From an uncultured Prevotellaceae bacterium (lineage in GTDB: Bacteria > Bacteroidota > Bacteroidia > Bacteroidales > Muribaculaceae), in the NCBI GenBank assembly GCA_947165485.1, contig CAMVAP010000019.1:1-56348 (forward strand): a stretch of 56,348 nucleotides of DNA, written 5' to 3'. A model generated the notes under the pieces. That model saw only the letters and a program-made list of their open reading frames with translations. It made no database searches and was not told where the DNA came from. A program made the translations under genes and the position numbers. Positions 24,287 through 33,510 of this stretch are shown piece after piece (positions within the stretch are counted from its first letter, which is position 1; each line of letters starts with the position of its first letter).

Positions 24287-26527
24287 ATGAAAAAGAATAT
24301 GACAATGATAAGCCGATTACTCGCCTTTTCTTTCTTAGTGTTGATGGGTATAGTGGATGCACTGGCTTATAATCCCAAAGCCATGCCCGAAACTTCTACC
24401 ACGGCCAATCCCAAGTATTATCTTATCATGGAAGTTAACCATGGCTTCTATGTGCGACACAGGGGTAATGGCAGCGACATCTATGTGGATCAAAACACAG
24501 AATTCAACGATGCCTTGTTGTGGTATTTTGTTGCCGATGGCGATGGCGTGAAGATTGCTGCCAAGAATTCCAATGGCCTGTTCCTGGAAGGACGAGACCT
24601 GACAACTACATATCTGCGAAACTTCAGTGCAACTGGTACCACGTGGTACATAGCTGAGGAATTTTCAGGACAGAAAGGGTTGTCTATTTATTGGAATTAC
24701 CGTTCAAGTAGCGTTGCTCCCATACACAAGAGGCATTGGTCAACCGACCGTTATAGCCTTGAAAATTATGCCCGCTTGCAGAATGATGACGGTGATGCCA
24801 CAAAGAGTGATTTTATCTTCATCCCTTATGAGGAAGCCCTGGCTGCAGCCCAGACGACAGGTGTCTATGTGATTAAGAACCGAGACAATGAAAAGTATAT
24901 CTGCCAGGCTGCCGGTGACAACGACTTAACGGTTTCAACCAAGTTGACCACCAATTGTGTGTGGAGTGTTGTCAATGACGGTGGCAGCACTGTAAGAATC
25001 CAGAGCTATCTGCACGAAGGTCTTGACCCCATGCGCATTAAGGGCACCAATGACTTGACCTTGATGCCTGCCCACGATGCTGCCGGTGATTATTACGTCA
25101 TTGGTGGTGCTCAACAGCATTCGCTCTACGGTGATGCTTCACGTGAGGCTGCCACATGGTCAACTGGTGTTACTGCTACCAATGACTGGGAACTGATTCC
25201 TTATAGCACGGTGGATGCCGATGACGTCCTTTCTACCGAGGAGGACATTGCGATGGGCCGTTTCTTCCGCATCGAGAACTACCGCATAAGGCACGACATC
25301 GGTGCTAATGGTACCAACGTTGCTGAGAAGGGTGGCTGGCTTGAGGACGTCGATCACCGTGCCGACCCCTCGATGAAGGATATGCCTGGCGACCGTGTGG
25401 ATATCTACTGCGTGACGCCCGACATGAGCCATGCCGCAGCCCTGTGGGAGATTGAACTGGCGATTGCCAAGAACAACGGTGGTGACGATCAAGCCACCGG
25501 TGTGCTGGGTACCCATTCCCACAATATCTACCGTATCCGCAACGCCAACACCAATAAGTACATTGGTGAGGTCAATGCCGATCGTAACGGTAGCAGTTAC
25601 TTGCCTGTTGTCCGCAATATCAAGAGCGAGAAAGCCCGCTACTCGGCCGGTTTCTGGTTTGAACCGCTGGGTGAGGGCCAGTACCGCATCGCTATGTATG
25701 ACCGCACGAGCACCACGACTGACAGAAACGTGGGTTACCTCGTAGCCGAGACCAGCGCTACATTGCCCTATTGCACTGGCTTGAAGATCGTCACGACACC
25801 TCCCGCAGCCAATAGTGAGGGTGCCTGGTACCTGCACCTGGCCGAAGAGATTGAGGTGGTGATGAACACCATCGGCACTGCCTCATGGGCAAGCGCCTAC
25901 TTCCCCTTTGACGTGGTGCCCACGCCTGGCATGGAGGTCTATACCGGTGAATGGAACGATGACCACACGGGCATTATCCTGACCGACTTGAATGATGTGC
26001 CTGCTGGTAATGGCGTGATTATCAAGGGTCAAGCCAATCAAGCCCGTCATAGCTTTGCTATCGCCGAGGCAACATCCTCGTCGCAATATTTTGCCAATTC
26101 ACCTTTCAGTGGCATTGTTGAGAGTGAGTGCTATCCCATTGACCAGAACAACCGTTACGGTGATACTCAGATCGCTTTCTGGGGCGCTAACAACGCTGTG
26201 GATTCCACTTGCGTCAACTATGGCTGGGGCTACTATTATGTGCTCAGTGGCAATACCTATGACCACAACGAGAGCAGCGTGGGCATGTATCACCCCAATG
26301 GTGACTATCTGATTGCCAACAAGGCATACGTCAAGCTTGAGAATCCCATTGGCGCTCCTGCAGGATACCTGTTTGTCAGCAGGCAGAATTCCTCTGCTGC
26401 TGTAGAGGAGGTCGAGATTGAGCAGGAGGCTACCGAGGAAGTGATTTACGACTTGATGGGTCGTCGAGTGGTGAATCCCACCCGTGGCATCTACATTGTC
26501 AACGGCAAGAAAGTGTTCATCCAATAA
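24287..26527 (+). CDS. Large secreted protein with ricin-like repeats and a sorting-like tail
   Basis: This 746-residue protein has a signal peptide (about 1-27, ending DALA). Several repeats of the type YYLIMEVNHGFYVRHRG, GVYVIKNRDNEKYICQAAG and NIYRIRNANTNKYIGEV each end in a W-containing strand. This pattern suggests beta-trefoil, ricin-like carbohydrate-binding folds, but it is inferred from pattern only. The C-terminus (VIYDLMGRRVVNPTRGIYIVNGKKV) is the short type IX secretion-like tail common in Bacteroidales. It is the middle gene of the three-gene surface operon. No catalytic motif is visible. Confidence 0.78.
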   Translation: MKKNMTMISRLLAFSFLVLMGIVDALAYNPKAMPETSTTANPKYYLIMEVNHGFYVRHRGNGSDIYVDQNTEFNDALLWYFVADGDGVKIAAKNSNGLFLEGRDLTTTYLRNFSATGTTWYIAEEFSGQKGLSIYWNYRSSSVAPIHKRHWSTDRYSLENYARLQNDDGDATKSDFIFIPYEEALAAAQTTGVYVIKNRDNEKYICQAAGDNDLTVSTKLTTNCVWSVVNDGGSTVRIQSYLHEGLDPMRIKGTNDLTLMPAHDAAGDYYVIGGAQQHSLYGDASREAATWSTGVTATNDWELIPYSTVDADDVLSTEEDIAMGRFFRIENYRIRHDIGANGTNVAEKGGWLEDVDHRADPSMKDMPGDRVDIYCVTPDMSHAAALWEIELAIAKNNGGDDQATGVLGTHSHNIYRIRNANTNKYIGEVNADRNGSSYLPVVRNIKSEKARYSAGFWFEPLGEGQYRIAMYDRTSTTTDRNVGYLVAETSATLPYCTGLKIVTTPPAANSEGAWYLHLAEEIEVVMNTIGTASWASAYFPFDVVPTPGMEVYTGEWNDDHTGIILTDLNDVPAGNGVIIKGQANQARHSFAIAEATSSSQYFANSPFSGIVESECYPIDQNNRYGDTQIAFWGANNAVDSTCVNYGWGYYYVLSGNTYDHNESSVGMYHPNGDYLIANKAYVKLENPIGAPAGYLFVSRQNSSAAVEEVEIEQEATEEVIYDLMGRRVVNPTRGIYIVNGKKVFIQ

Positions 26528-26558
26528 AACTTGATTAACCTAACAATACAATAACGAT

Positions 26559-29500
26559 ATGAAATTTAATTTGAAATCCTTAATGATGCTGTTGGCGGCC
26601 ATCTTGCCGTTGATGGTTTGGGCACAAAAGCCCACTTGGCAGGATTCTGACCCCAATGCTGCCAACTATCTGCCTTATCGCCATGCGTTGGTGGGCCGGG
26701 ACTGCATGATTAACCGCATCTTCTCCACGGTTGATGTGGGTTCATGGAACGTTAACACCAACAATATGCTTGACGAGGACCTGGACAATGTGGCCACGTT
26801 CCCCGCTATCGTGCAGGCCGAACTGTTGGCTTCGCCCGGACTTGTGAGTGTACGCGACATCAGCCGTTATTATGCCGCTGGCACAACGGCCGGTTTCTGC
26901 ATTGTCGCTTCCGACCTGTCGGTCGTTTCACTCAATGCGCTGAACTGCCTGTCTATCATGTTCTACAAAGATGGAGAACTGGTAGATACCAAGGCGATTG
27001 AAGTGGCCCAAGAGGGAGGCGTGCTTGCGCTCAATGTCATCAAGATTCCAGGCTCGGAAGACGTGTGCATGTATCTTGAAGCCACCACTACCAAGGGCGA
27101 CTTTGACGAAATCTGCCTGATTCAGCATGGTGTTGTTGCCGATGTGGGCAAAACCTTTAGAGTGAAGTATGCCTTTGTCGGAAAGGACAATAAGCACATC
27201 ATCACCACCACCAATGGTCACATTGGTTACAACGGCGTCAAGTATAATGTTGAGGCCAACAAATGGATTGTTCCTGTACTTATTCCCATCAAGACCGATG
27301 CCAATAAGCTTATCGACGATGATCCATCGACCCATGAATATGTTGTGAGTGTAGCCTCGATTGGCTATAGGGGAACCGTTGAGATTAAAACACAAGCTTA
27401 CGAAAAAGACGGTAACCCTTATTCTGGCGAGACCTTTGAGGCTGGTTGTGAAGTCGGTTTCACCGATGTGTCGGGTTCGGCTTTGAATCTACAAGCTGGC
27501 CTGTGGGCCAAGTTCCGCTTGTATGACCGCAACGGGGTTGAGGTTCAGACCGAGGTAATCGATGCCAGTGTCCTCAACCTGAATCTGGTGACGGCTGCCG
27601 ACAAGACCAGTTCGGTCATCGCTAAGGTGCCTTTCTCTTCTTATAAGATTGACTACTATACGGTTCTTAGCGCAGACCTGGGTCCTGGCCCGGGCATCCA
27701 GAATGCTTTCGTCCGTCCCAAAGCCAGCGTGGATCACCACTGTGACATCCGCACGTCGGCCAGCACCGACATCTGCTCTACTCAGACCTCCATGCAGCTC
27801 TATGCCAACGATGACCTGACGATCGAGTGGAGTGTAGTTGACAATAACGGTAATCCCAATGTGCAGATCAGCCCGAGTGGACTCGTGACCGGCCTGGATC
27901 AGGTGGATGGCGATTATGTCTTCCGTGCCACCTCGTTGTGCGGCAAGGGTATTCCGGGCAGTGAAGGCGTTGATGCCAATGGTAACTGCTATGTGGATAT
28001 CGTGATACACAAGGGTAATGATAACTTTGAAGTCGAGAACTGCGATGAGATATTTACCGACGATAATTTTGAACTCATGGATCGTATTCCCGTTGGTGAG
28101 GGTGCAACCGGTGCGCTGCTCAGTATCACCGACTTTGACCACCCCGAGTTCATTCTGGATGATTACAGATCGACAGCCGCACAATACACATCAGGCTTGA
28201 GTCTTGCCAATGACTTGATGATTGTGGGCGTGAAGACCAAGGATGGCAGCTTCATCTGTGACGGCACCCAAACGCATGACGTGCGCATTGGCTTTGATGT
28301 GGAATTTGTCAGCAGCGGACTCGGTGCCGACCTGTTGCAGTTCTTCAACATCCGCACCTATGATGTCGATGTCAAGACCTATCAGCGCATTGTTAATGAG
28401 AGCAATGTCCTGAAACTCGACCTGATCAGTGGAGCAAATACGCAGCGTGTGAAATTTGCGGTTACCGTGCCCGCAGGTACTAAGTTTGACCGTTTCGCCC
28501 TATGGAAATCGGGTCTCTTGAACCTGGATCTCACATGTCTCAATATTTATGATGTCTTCATTGACTGGAGCCCTGAGTCTTCACCTTGTGCCAAGGCATT
28601 TGGTTGCGGTGTGGAGCAGCTCAACAAAGAAGACCACGGTGCCCGCATCAATGCTGATGCCACCGGAAACATCAATGTGATAACTGCTCTTAGCACTTCG
28701 GCTAACCTCACCTACATTGTGGATGAGGATCCCGAATTTGAGACCTATATGGAGCACTTCTCCACTGCAAACGCTGGTGGTACGACCTATGCTATCGATT
28801 TGGGCCGCACGCTGGACTATCGTCACCAGATTGGCGTAGTCATTGATAATAAGACTTATCTCGCTGGTGTTGACGTGGGTGGTTGGCTCACCATGAAGAC
28901 CTACTATAAGGGCATTGAAACCGGTGATGTGAAGAACGACTGGAAGGTGCTGGGTGCCGATGTGATCGGCTATGGCGACAAGAACGTGCTGCTCATGCAA
29001 CCCAAGTTCAAGTATGATGAAATCCGCATCACTGTGGCCAATGTGCTGGAAGCTGTGGATCAGATGAAGATCTATGGTCTGTTCATCCGCAATGACATCG
29101 ACAACGACGGTGTGCCCGATTGCCTGGATGAGGAGTCCTGCGGTGACATGGTGACTGGAGTGATGACTACCAAGGCTTGCGAGGGTCAGACGATGAACCT
29201 CACGGGTACCTATAGCGGCAATACCGGCATCACGCTGTTGCTGAGTATGCCCGAGCAGTTCCCTGGCACCATTCCTGTTGTGACCGGCAATGGTGGCGTG
29301 ATTGAAATCAATAACATTACTGCTACCCAGGCAGGCCAGTTCACAGGTATGTTCTACACTGCCGACGGCAAGTTTGTTTCGTCGTTCGACTACCGTGTAT
29401 ATCCCACCTACAGCCGCTGGCGTGACAACACCATCAATGCTGACTGGAACGAGTGGGCCAACTGGACCAACGGCGCTCCCTACCTGTGTACCAACGTGAC

Positions 29501-31169
29501 CATCCCGACGGGTGCCGCCAAGTATCCCTCACTCACCACCACGACGATGGTCGATGGCGATGAGTATCCTTGTGCCGCCATCCACTTTGAGCCGGGTGCC
29601 GCTGTGGAGTATGTTCACCGCCTGAACTACACGAGCGCATGGGTTGACTTGGATGTTGAAGCCAACAAGAACTATCTGCTGAGTGCCGCACTCAAGAGCA
29701 CCTTTACCGGTGACTTCTTCGTGCCCGAGAATGACTTTGTTACTGGTGGGGATGAAAGAGTGGTTTATTTCACTCCCCTGACTCCCGATAACACGCCTGC
29801 CAAGCGCTTTGAGCCCAAGATTTATCAGCGCCTGTGGGACCGTGTAGATAAGAACAAGGTTTACAGGGACAAGAGCTTGTTTAATAACAGCACCTTTGAG
29901 GACCAGACCAGCGCCATCATCGAGACCACAAAGTGGAGTTACGCCTTCAACGCGCTCAACCACAATTATGTGCTGGGCGAGGGCTTTGCCCTGCTGGCCG
30001 ATGGCAGCGAGGATTCCGACAACACGGGCAACTACATCATGCGTCTGCCCAAGACCCATACCCGCTATTACTACTTTGATGACTTCTCTCAGGAGCAAGT
30101 CAATGCTTGGGAGGATCTTACCCGCAATCAGGGCGACCGCTTCGTCTATGAGGGTAATGCAACGATGACATATGACTATAACGGCGTGCCTCGTCCTGTC
30201 TATGCCAACCTGCCCTTGAGCGTTACCACGCCCGCCACGGCAAGCAACGTGACCACGTTCATCGTGGGTAACCCGCTGATGAGCCACATCAACGTTGAGC
30301 CGTTCATGAATGAGAACAGCAATGTGACTGGTCTCAAGTACTTTGACGGCACGACCATCAGCTCGGCTATCGACATCCAGGGTGTAATGGTTTATAGCGG
30401 TCAAGAATTCACCCGCATTAACCCGATGGAGTCCTTCTTTGTCGATGCTGCCGAGGGAACGTCTGTCACCGTTAACTTTACCGAGAGCATGATTGGCAAC
30501 GGCTTGATGCATAGCATGATGCGCGCCCCGAGGCGTACCGCTTCCTTCAACGAGCTCCGCATCAGTGCCACCTGCAACGGCATTACCGCAGGTACCTTGC
30601 TGCTTGATGGCGTGGATGCCAGCGCTCCCACCCTTATTGATGAGGATGCCGCTCCCAAGCTGGCTGTCTTCACCATCTTAGATGGTCACAGCTATGACAT
30701 TCAAAGCCTGAATGCGCAGCAGGAGATTCCTCTGGGTATCTACCTGCCTGCTGCAGCTACCGTTACCTTGAGCTTCTCGGCTACTGATGGCATTGACCTG
30801 AGCTACTATGAACTGCTTGACATCGAGACGGGCGAGACCTATAGTCTTATGGAATCTAACGAGTTTGAGCTTCAGGGCACAAGCATCGGCCGATTCTACC
30901 TCGTTAACAACAACACATTCACCAATGTGGATGAGATGTTGTCGATGACTCAAAACGTCAGCCTCAATGTCCTGGATGATGTCGCTACCGTGACGAGTGC
31001 CAACGATGACATTGTCAGGGTAGAAGTGATCTCGGCCGACGGCAGAATCATGAATGCTGTTGATGTGAAGAATGACCGTGAGGCTTCGATCAAGACGATC
31101 AAGGGTGTAAATGTCATTGTGGTTTACCGCAATGGTATGAAGCCCAAAGTCTTCAAGATTTTGAATTGA
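26559..31169 (+). CDS. Very large secreted surface protein with Ca-binding-like repeat and sorting-like tail
   Basis: This 1536-residue protein has a signal peptide (about 1-22, ending VWA). Most of it is beta-rich, with no family I can name. A thrombospondin type 3-like, calcium-binding-type motif (DIDNDGVPDCLDEESC) lies near residue 845-860. It is followed by an Ig-like stretch (CEGQTMNLTGTYSG) and a region typical of large Bacteroidales adhesin-like proteins. The C-terminus (VRVEVISADGRIMNAVDVKN...VIVVYRNGMKPKVFKI) is a type IX sorting-like domain. It is the last gene of the surface operon and ends at a strong terminator. A role in adhesion or glycan binding is inferred. Confidence 0.8.
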   Translation: MKFNLKSLMMLLAAILPLMVWAQKPTWQDSDPNAANYLPYRHALVGRDCMINRIFSTVDVGSWNVNTNNMLDEDLDNVATFPAIVQAELLASPGLVSVRDISRYYAAGTTAGFCIVASDLSVVSLNALNCLSIMFYKDGELVDTKAIEVAQEGGVLALNVIKIPGSEDVCMYLEATTTKGDFDEICLIQHGVVADVGKTFRVKYAFVGKDNKHIITTTNGHIGYNGVKYNVEANKWIVPVLIPIKTDANKLIDDDPSTHEYVVSVASIGYRGTVEIKTQAYEKDGNPYSGETFEAGCEVGFTDVSGSALNLQAGLWAKFRLYDRNGVEVQTEVIDASVLNLNLVTAADKTSSVIAKVPFSSYKIDYYTVLSADLGPGPGIQNAFVRPKASVDHHCDIRTSASTDICSTQTSMQLYANDDLTIEWSVVDNNGNPNVQISPSGLVTGLDQVDGDYVFRATSLCGKGIPGSEGVDANGNCYVDIVIHKGNDNFEVENCDEIFTDDNFELMDRIPVGEGATGALLSITDFDHPEFILDDYRSTAAQYTSGLSLANDLMIVGVKTKDGSFICDGTQTHDVRIGFDVEFVSSGLGADLLQFFNIRTYDVDVKTYQRIVNESNVLKLDLISGANTQRVKFAVTVPAGTKFDRFALWKSGLLNLDLTCLNIYDVFIDWSPESSPCAKAFGCGVEQLNKEDHGARINADATGNINVITALSTSANLTYIVDEDPEFETYMEHFSTANAGGTTYAIDLGRTLDYRHQIGVVIDNKTYLAGVDVGGWLTMKTYYKGIETGDVKNDWKVLGADVIGYGDKNVLLMQPKFKYDEIRITVANVLEAVDQMKIYGLFIRNDIDNDGVPDCLDEESCGDMVTGVMTTKACEGQTMNLTGTYSGNTGITLLLSMPEQFPGTIPVVTGNGGVIEINNITATQAGQFTGMFYTADGKFVSSFDYRVYPTYSRWRDNTINADWNEWANWTNGAPYLCTNVTIPTGAAKYPSLTTTTMVDGDEYPCAAIHFEPGAAVEYVHRLNYTSAWVDLDVEANKNYLLSAALKSTFTGDFFVPENDFVTGGDERVVYFTPLTPDNTPAKRFEPKIYQRLWDRVDKNKVYRDKSLFNNSTFEDQTSAIIETTKWSYAFNALNHNYVLGEGFALLADGSEDSDNTGNYIMRLPKTHTRYYYFDDFSQEQVNAWEDLTRNQGDRFVYEGNATMTYDYNGVPRPVYANLPLSVTTPATASNVTTFIVGNPLMSHINVEPFMNENSNVTGLKYFDGTTISSAIDIQGVMVYSGQEFTRINPMESFFVDAAEGTSVTVNFTESMIGNGLMHSMMRAPRRTASFNELRISATCNGITAGTLLLDGVDASAPTLIDEDAAPKLAVFTILDGHSYDIQSLNAQQEIPLGIYLPAAATVTLSFSATDGIDLSYYELLDIETGETYSLMESNEFELQGTSIGRFYLVNNNTFTNVDEMLSMTQNVSLNVLDDVATVTSANDDIVRVEVISADGRIMNAVDVKNDREASIKTIKGVNVIVVYRNGMKPKVFKILN

Positions 31170-31250
31170 TGAGAGAATTGTTATTAATGAATTGATACCT
31201 GATTTATTATTATTTAGAATAAGGTTAGTAATTTTTCATCATTTTGTTGG

Positions 31251-31285
31251 AGAGGGAATGTCGTGATGACATCCCCTCTTTTTTT
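31251..31285 (+). terminator. Terminator of the surface-protein operon
   Basis: AGAGGG (31251-31256) and ATGTC (31258-31262) pair with CCCTCT (31274-31279) and GACAT (31268-31272), with one mismatch between them. Seven T follow. It lies 82 bases after the stop codon. Confidence 0.8.
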
Positions 31286-31330
31286 CGTATCTGCATAAAT
31301 CTATCTAAATCATAAAATGGGTTAAAAGTA

Positions 31331-31361
31331 TTGACAAAGGGGGCTGGATGTTGTAATTTTG
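31331..31361 (+). promoter_or_regulatory. Promoter of the DUF3098-uppP-truB-queA run
   Basis: TTG (31331-31333), a 20-base spacer and TAATTTTG (31354-31361) fit the Bacteroidota promoter pattern, 89 bases before the DUF3098 start. Confidence 0.6.
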
Positions 31362-31410
31362 CGGCAAAATGCAGGGGTGTGCCCTCATGCGTCGCCTGTA
31401 AATGGGAAAT

Positions 31411-31432
31411 GAGGCGCAAAATGTTGCGTCTC
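31411..31432. repeat. GAGGCGCAA/TTGCGTCTC palindromic repeat
   Basis: Arms GAGGCGCAA (31411-31419) and TTGCGTCTC (31424-31432) pair with one G-T. I recall similar dispersed palindromes in many Bacteroidales intergenic regions. Here it lies in the DUF3098 leader. Confidence 0.5.
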
Positions 31433-31449
31433 TACTAAATAACAATAAT

Positions 31450-31737
31450 ATGGCTAAAGAAGAAAAGAAAACACAAGTCGAGAACACGCCGAAGGGCAAG
31501 GTGTCCTATCCGCTGACAAAGATCAACTTTATTTTGATGGGCATCTGCCTGTTGCTGATTATCATCGGCTTCTGGCTGATGACCGGTAGCGCCAACGTGG
31601 GTGACACGTTCAACAAGGACATCTTTGAGAGCAGCCGCGTCACCACGGGTCCTGTAATCGCATTTCTGGGCTTTGTTCTCATGGCATTTGCCATCATCTA
31701 TCGCAAGAAGGACAAGAACGACGAGGATAACGCATAA
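31450..31737 (+). CDS. DUF3098 family small membrane protein
   Basis: This 95-residue protein has a charged N-terminus, two membrane helices (about 28-48 and 68-88: FILMGICLLLIIIGFWLMTG and GPVIAFLGFVLMAFAIIY) and a short charged tail. It matches the DUF3098 pattern. I chose the ATG at 31450 (MAKEEKK). An in-frame ATG 48 bases earlier would place translation through the palindromic repeat. In Bacteroidota it usually sits between ftsX and uppP; here uppP follows after 9 bases, but ftsX is absent upstream. The function is unknown. Confidence 0.85.
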   Translation: MAKEEKKTQVENTPKGKVSYPLTKINFILMGICLLLIIIGFWLMTGSANVGDTFNKDIFESSRVTTGPVIAFLGFVLMAFAIIYRKKDKNDEDNA

Positions 31738-31746
31738 GTAAGTAAC

Positions 31747-32562
31747 ATGAATTGGTTTGAAGCGCTGATCCTGGGCATCGTCCAGGGTTTGACCGAGTAT
31801 CTACCCGTGAGTAGCAGTGGCCATCTGGCGATTGGCAGCTACCTGTTTGGCATCGATGGTGCCGACAATCTCACCTTCACTGTGCTGGTGCATGTGGCCA
31901 CGGTGTTGAGCACCTTTGTCGTGCTGTGGAGCGAGATTGACTGGATCTTGAAGGGGCTGTTCAAGTTCAAGATGAATGACGAGACCAAGTATGTCATCAA
32001 TATCCTCGTGTCGATGATACCCATCGGTATCGTGGGTGTGTTCTTCAAGGACAAGGTGGAGGAAATCTTTGGCAGTGGGTTGTTGATTGTGGGCTGCATG
32101 TTGCTGCTCACTGCCGCCCTGCTCATCTTCTCCTACTATGCCAAGCCGCGCCCCAAGGAGAAAATCTCGTGGAAGGATGCCCTCATTATCGGTATCGCAC
32201 AGGCGTGTGCCGTGATGCCGGGTCTGTCACGCTCGGGCAGTACCATCGCCACGGGTCTGATGCTGGGTAACAAGAAGGAGTCGCTGGCCCAGTTCTCCTT
32301 CCTGATGGTTATTCCGCCCATCCTGGGCGAGGCGTTGCTCGACGTGCTCAAGGTGGTCAAGGGCGAGGAGGCCTTTGGCGGTATAGACACGTTGCCGCTG
32401 GTCATTGGCTTTGTCGCCGCCTTCCTGGCTGGATGCTTGGCCTGCAAGTGGATGATCAACATTGTCAAGCGGGGAAAACTGGTGTGGTTTGGCGTGTATT
32501 GCATCTTTGCCGGTCTGGTGGCCATCGCCCTCTCGCAGTTGATGCCCGCACCGGCTATTTAA
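31747..32562 (+). CDS. uppP: Undecaprenyl-diphosphatase
   Basis: This integral membrane enzyme (BacA family) dephosphorylates undecaprenyl pyrophosphate to recycle the lipid carrier for peptidoglycan and surface polysaccharides, and it confers bacitracin tolerance. The two family motifs are clear: [18 protein letters not shown] (about 13-30) with the catalytic Glu and Ser residues, and [17 protein letters not shown] (about 157-173). It has about eight hydrophobic segments and 271 residues. It is the second gene of a run with DUF3098 before it and truB after it. Confidence 0.95.
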   Translation: MNWFEALILGIVQGLTEYLPVSSSGHLAIGSYLFGIDGADNLTFTVLVHVATVLSTFVVLWSEIDWILKGLFKFKMNDETKYVINILVSMIPIGIVGVFFKDKVEEIFGSGLLIVGCMLLLTAALLIFSYYAKPRPKEKISWKDALIIGIAQACAVMPGLSRSGSTIATGLMLGNKKESLAQFSFLMVIPPILGEALLDVLKVVKGEEAFGGIDTLPLVIGFVAAFLAGCLACKWMINIVKRGKLVWFGVYCIFAGLVAIALSQLMPAPAI

Positions 32563-32622
32563 CAGATAAGAGATAATTGATTATAGATGGCGAATGCCAA
32601 CTAGGGAATAGAAATTTAGAAA

Positions 32623-33474
32623 ATGCTGAATCCGATAGAAGGTGAAATATTCTGCATCGACAAGCCGTTGAAGATGACCTCATTTACCGCTGTCAAGAAG
32701 GTGCGTGCCGTGTTGCGCACCCACTTGAAGACACGTCAGGTGAAGGTGGGTCATGCCGGCACGCTCGACCCCCTGGCAACGGGGGTGCTGTTGTTGTGCA
32801 CGGGTCATGCCACCAAGCGCATCGACGAGTTGCAGGCGGGAGTCAAGGAGTATATTGCCGACTTGAGGTTAGGAACCACCACGCCCAGCTATGACCTGGA
32901 GACCGAGGTGGATGCCACCTACGAGTGGCAGCATATCGACCGTGCCCTCATCGACCGCGTCCTGCAAGAGCAGTTCACGGGAAGCATTGAACAGGTGCCG
33001 CCATCGTTCTCGGCCTGCAAGGTGGATGGCAAGCCTGCCTATAAGCTCGCCCGCAAGGGTCAGGACGTGGAAATCCGTCCTAAGACGCTCGTCATCGACG
33101 AGATCGAGGTGCTGCAATGTGGACTGCCCGCTGAGCCCACCCTGCAACTGCGTGTGGTGTGCAGCAAGGGTACCTATATCCGCGCCCTGGCACGCGACAT
33201 CGGCGTGGCACTGGGCAGCGGTGCCCACTTGACGGGGTTGCGCCGCACCCGCGTGGGCAACGTGAGGGTAGAGGAGTGCCTCACCCTTGACGCCCTGGTC
33301 GAGAGACTTGACGCCGAGACCTATGTCTCGCCCGAGCAGGCTGCTGCCGAACGCCTGGAGCGGGAGCGCATCGAGAACCGTGAGCGTGCCGCGCGCCAGA
33401 AGGTTGAGCGTCAAGCGCGCAAGCAAGAAAAAAAGTGTGACGTGCCGCCCAAGCGCACCTCACAGATCAAATGA
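32623..33474 (+). CDS. truB: tRNA pseudouridine-55 synthase
   Basis: TruB isomerises U55 to pseudouridine in the T loop of most tRNAs. The catalytic motif VGHAGTLDPLATGVLLLCTG (about 41-60) contains the active-site Asp. The later motifs SFSACKVDGKPAYKLARKG and CSKGTYIRALARDIG are also present. At 283 residues it ends with an Arg/Lys/Glu-rich extension (about 240-283) beyond the catalytic fold. It lies 60 bases after uppP and 36 bases before queA. Confidence 0.95.
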   Translation: MLNPIEGEIFCIDKPLKMTSFTAVKKVRAVLRTHLKTRQVKVGHAGTLDPLATGVLLLCTGHATKRIDELQAGVKEYIADLRLGTTTPSYDLETEVDATYEWQHIDRALIDRVLQEQFTGSIEQVPPSFSACKVDGKPAYKLARKGQDVEIRPKTLVIDEIEVLQCGLPAEPTLQLRVVCSKGTYIRALARDIGVALGSGAHLTGLRRTRVGNVRVEECLTLDALVERLDAETYVSPEQAAAERLERERIENRERAARQKVERQARKQEKKCDVPPKRTSQIK

Positions 33475-33486
33475 GCGATTTAAACA

Positions 33487-33510
33487 ACTAGAAACTAACA
33501 ACTAGAATAC
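33487..33510 (+). repeat. ACTAGAA heptads in the queA leader
   Basis: Three CTA triplets at 7-base spacing (33488, 33495, 33502) form ACTAGAA-ACTAACA-ACTAGAA just before the queA start. This is the same pattern and orientation as at several other start codons in the window. Confidence 0.7.
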
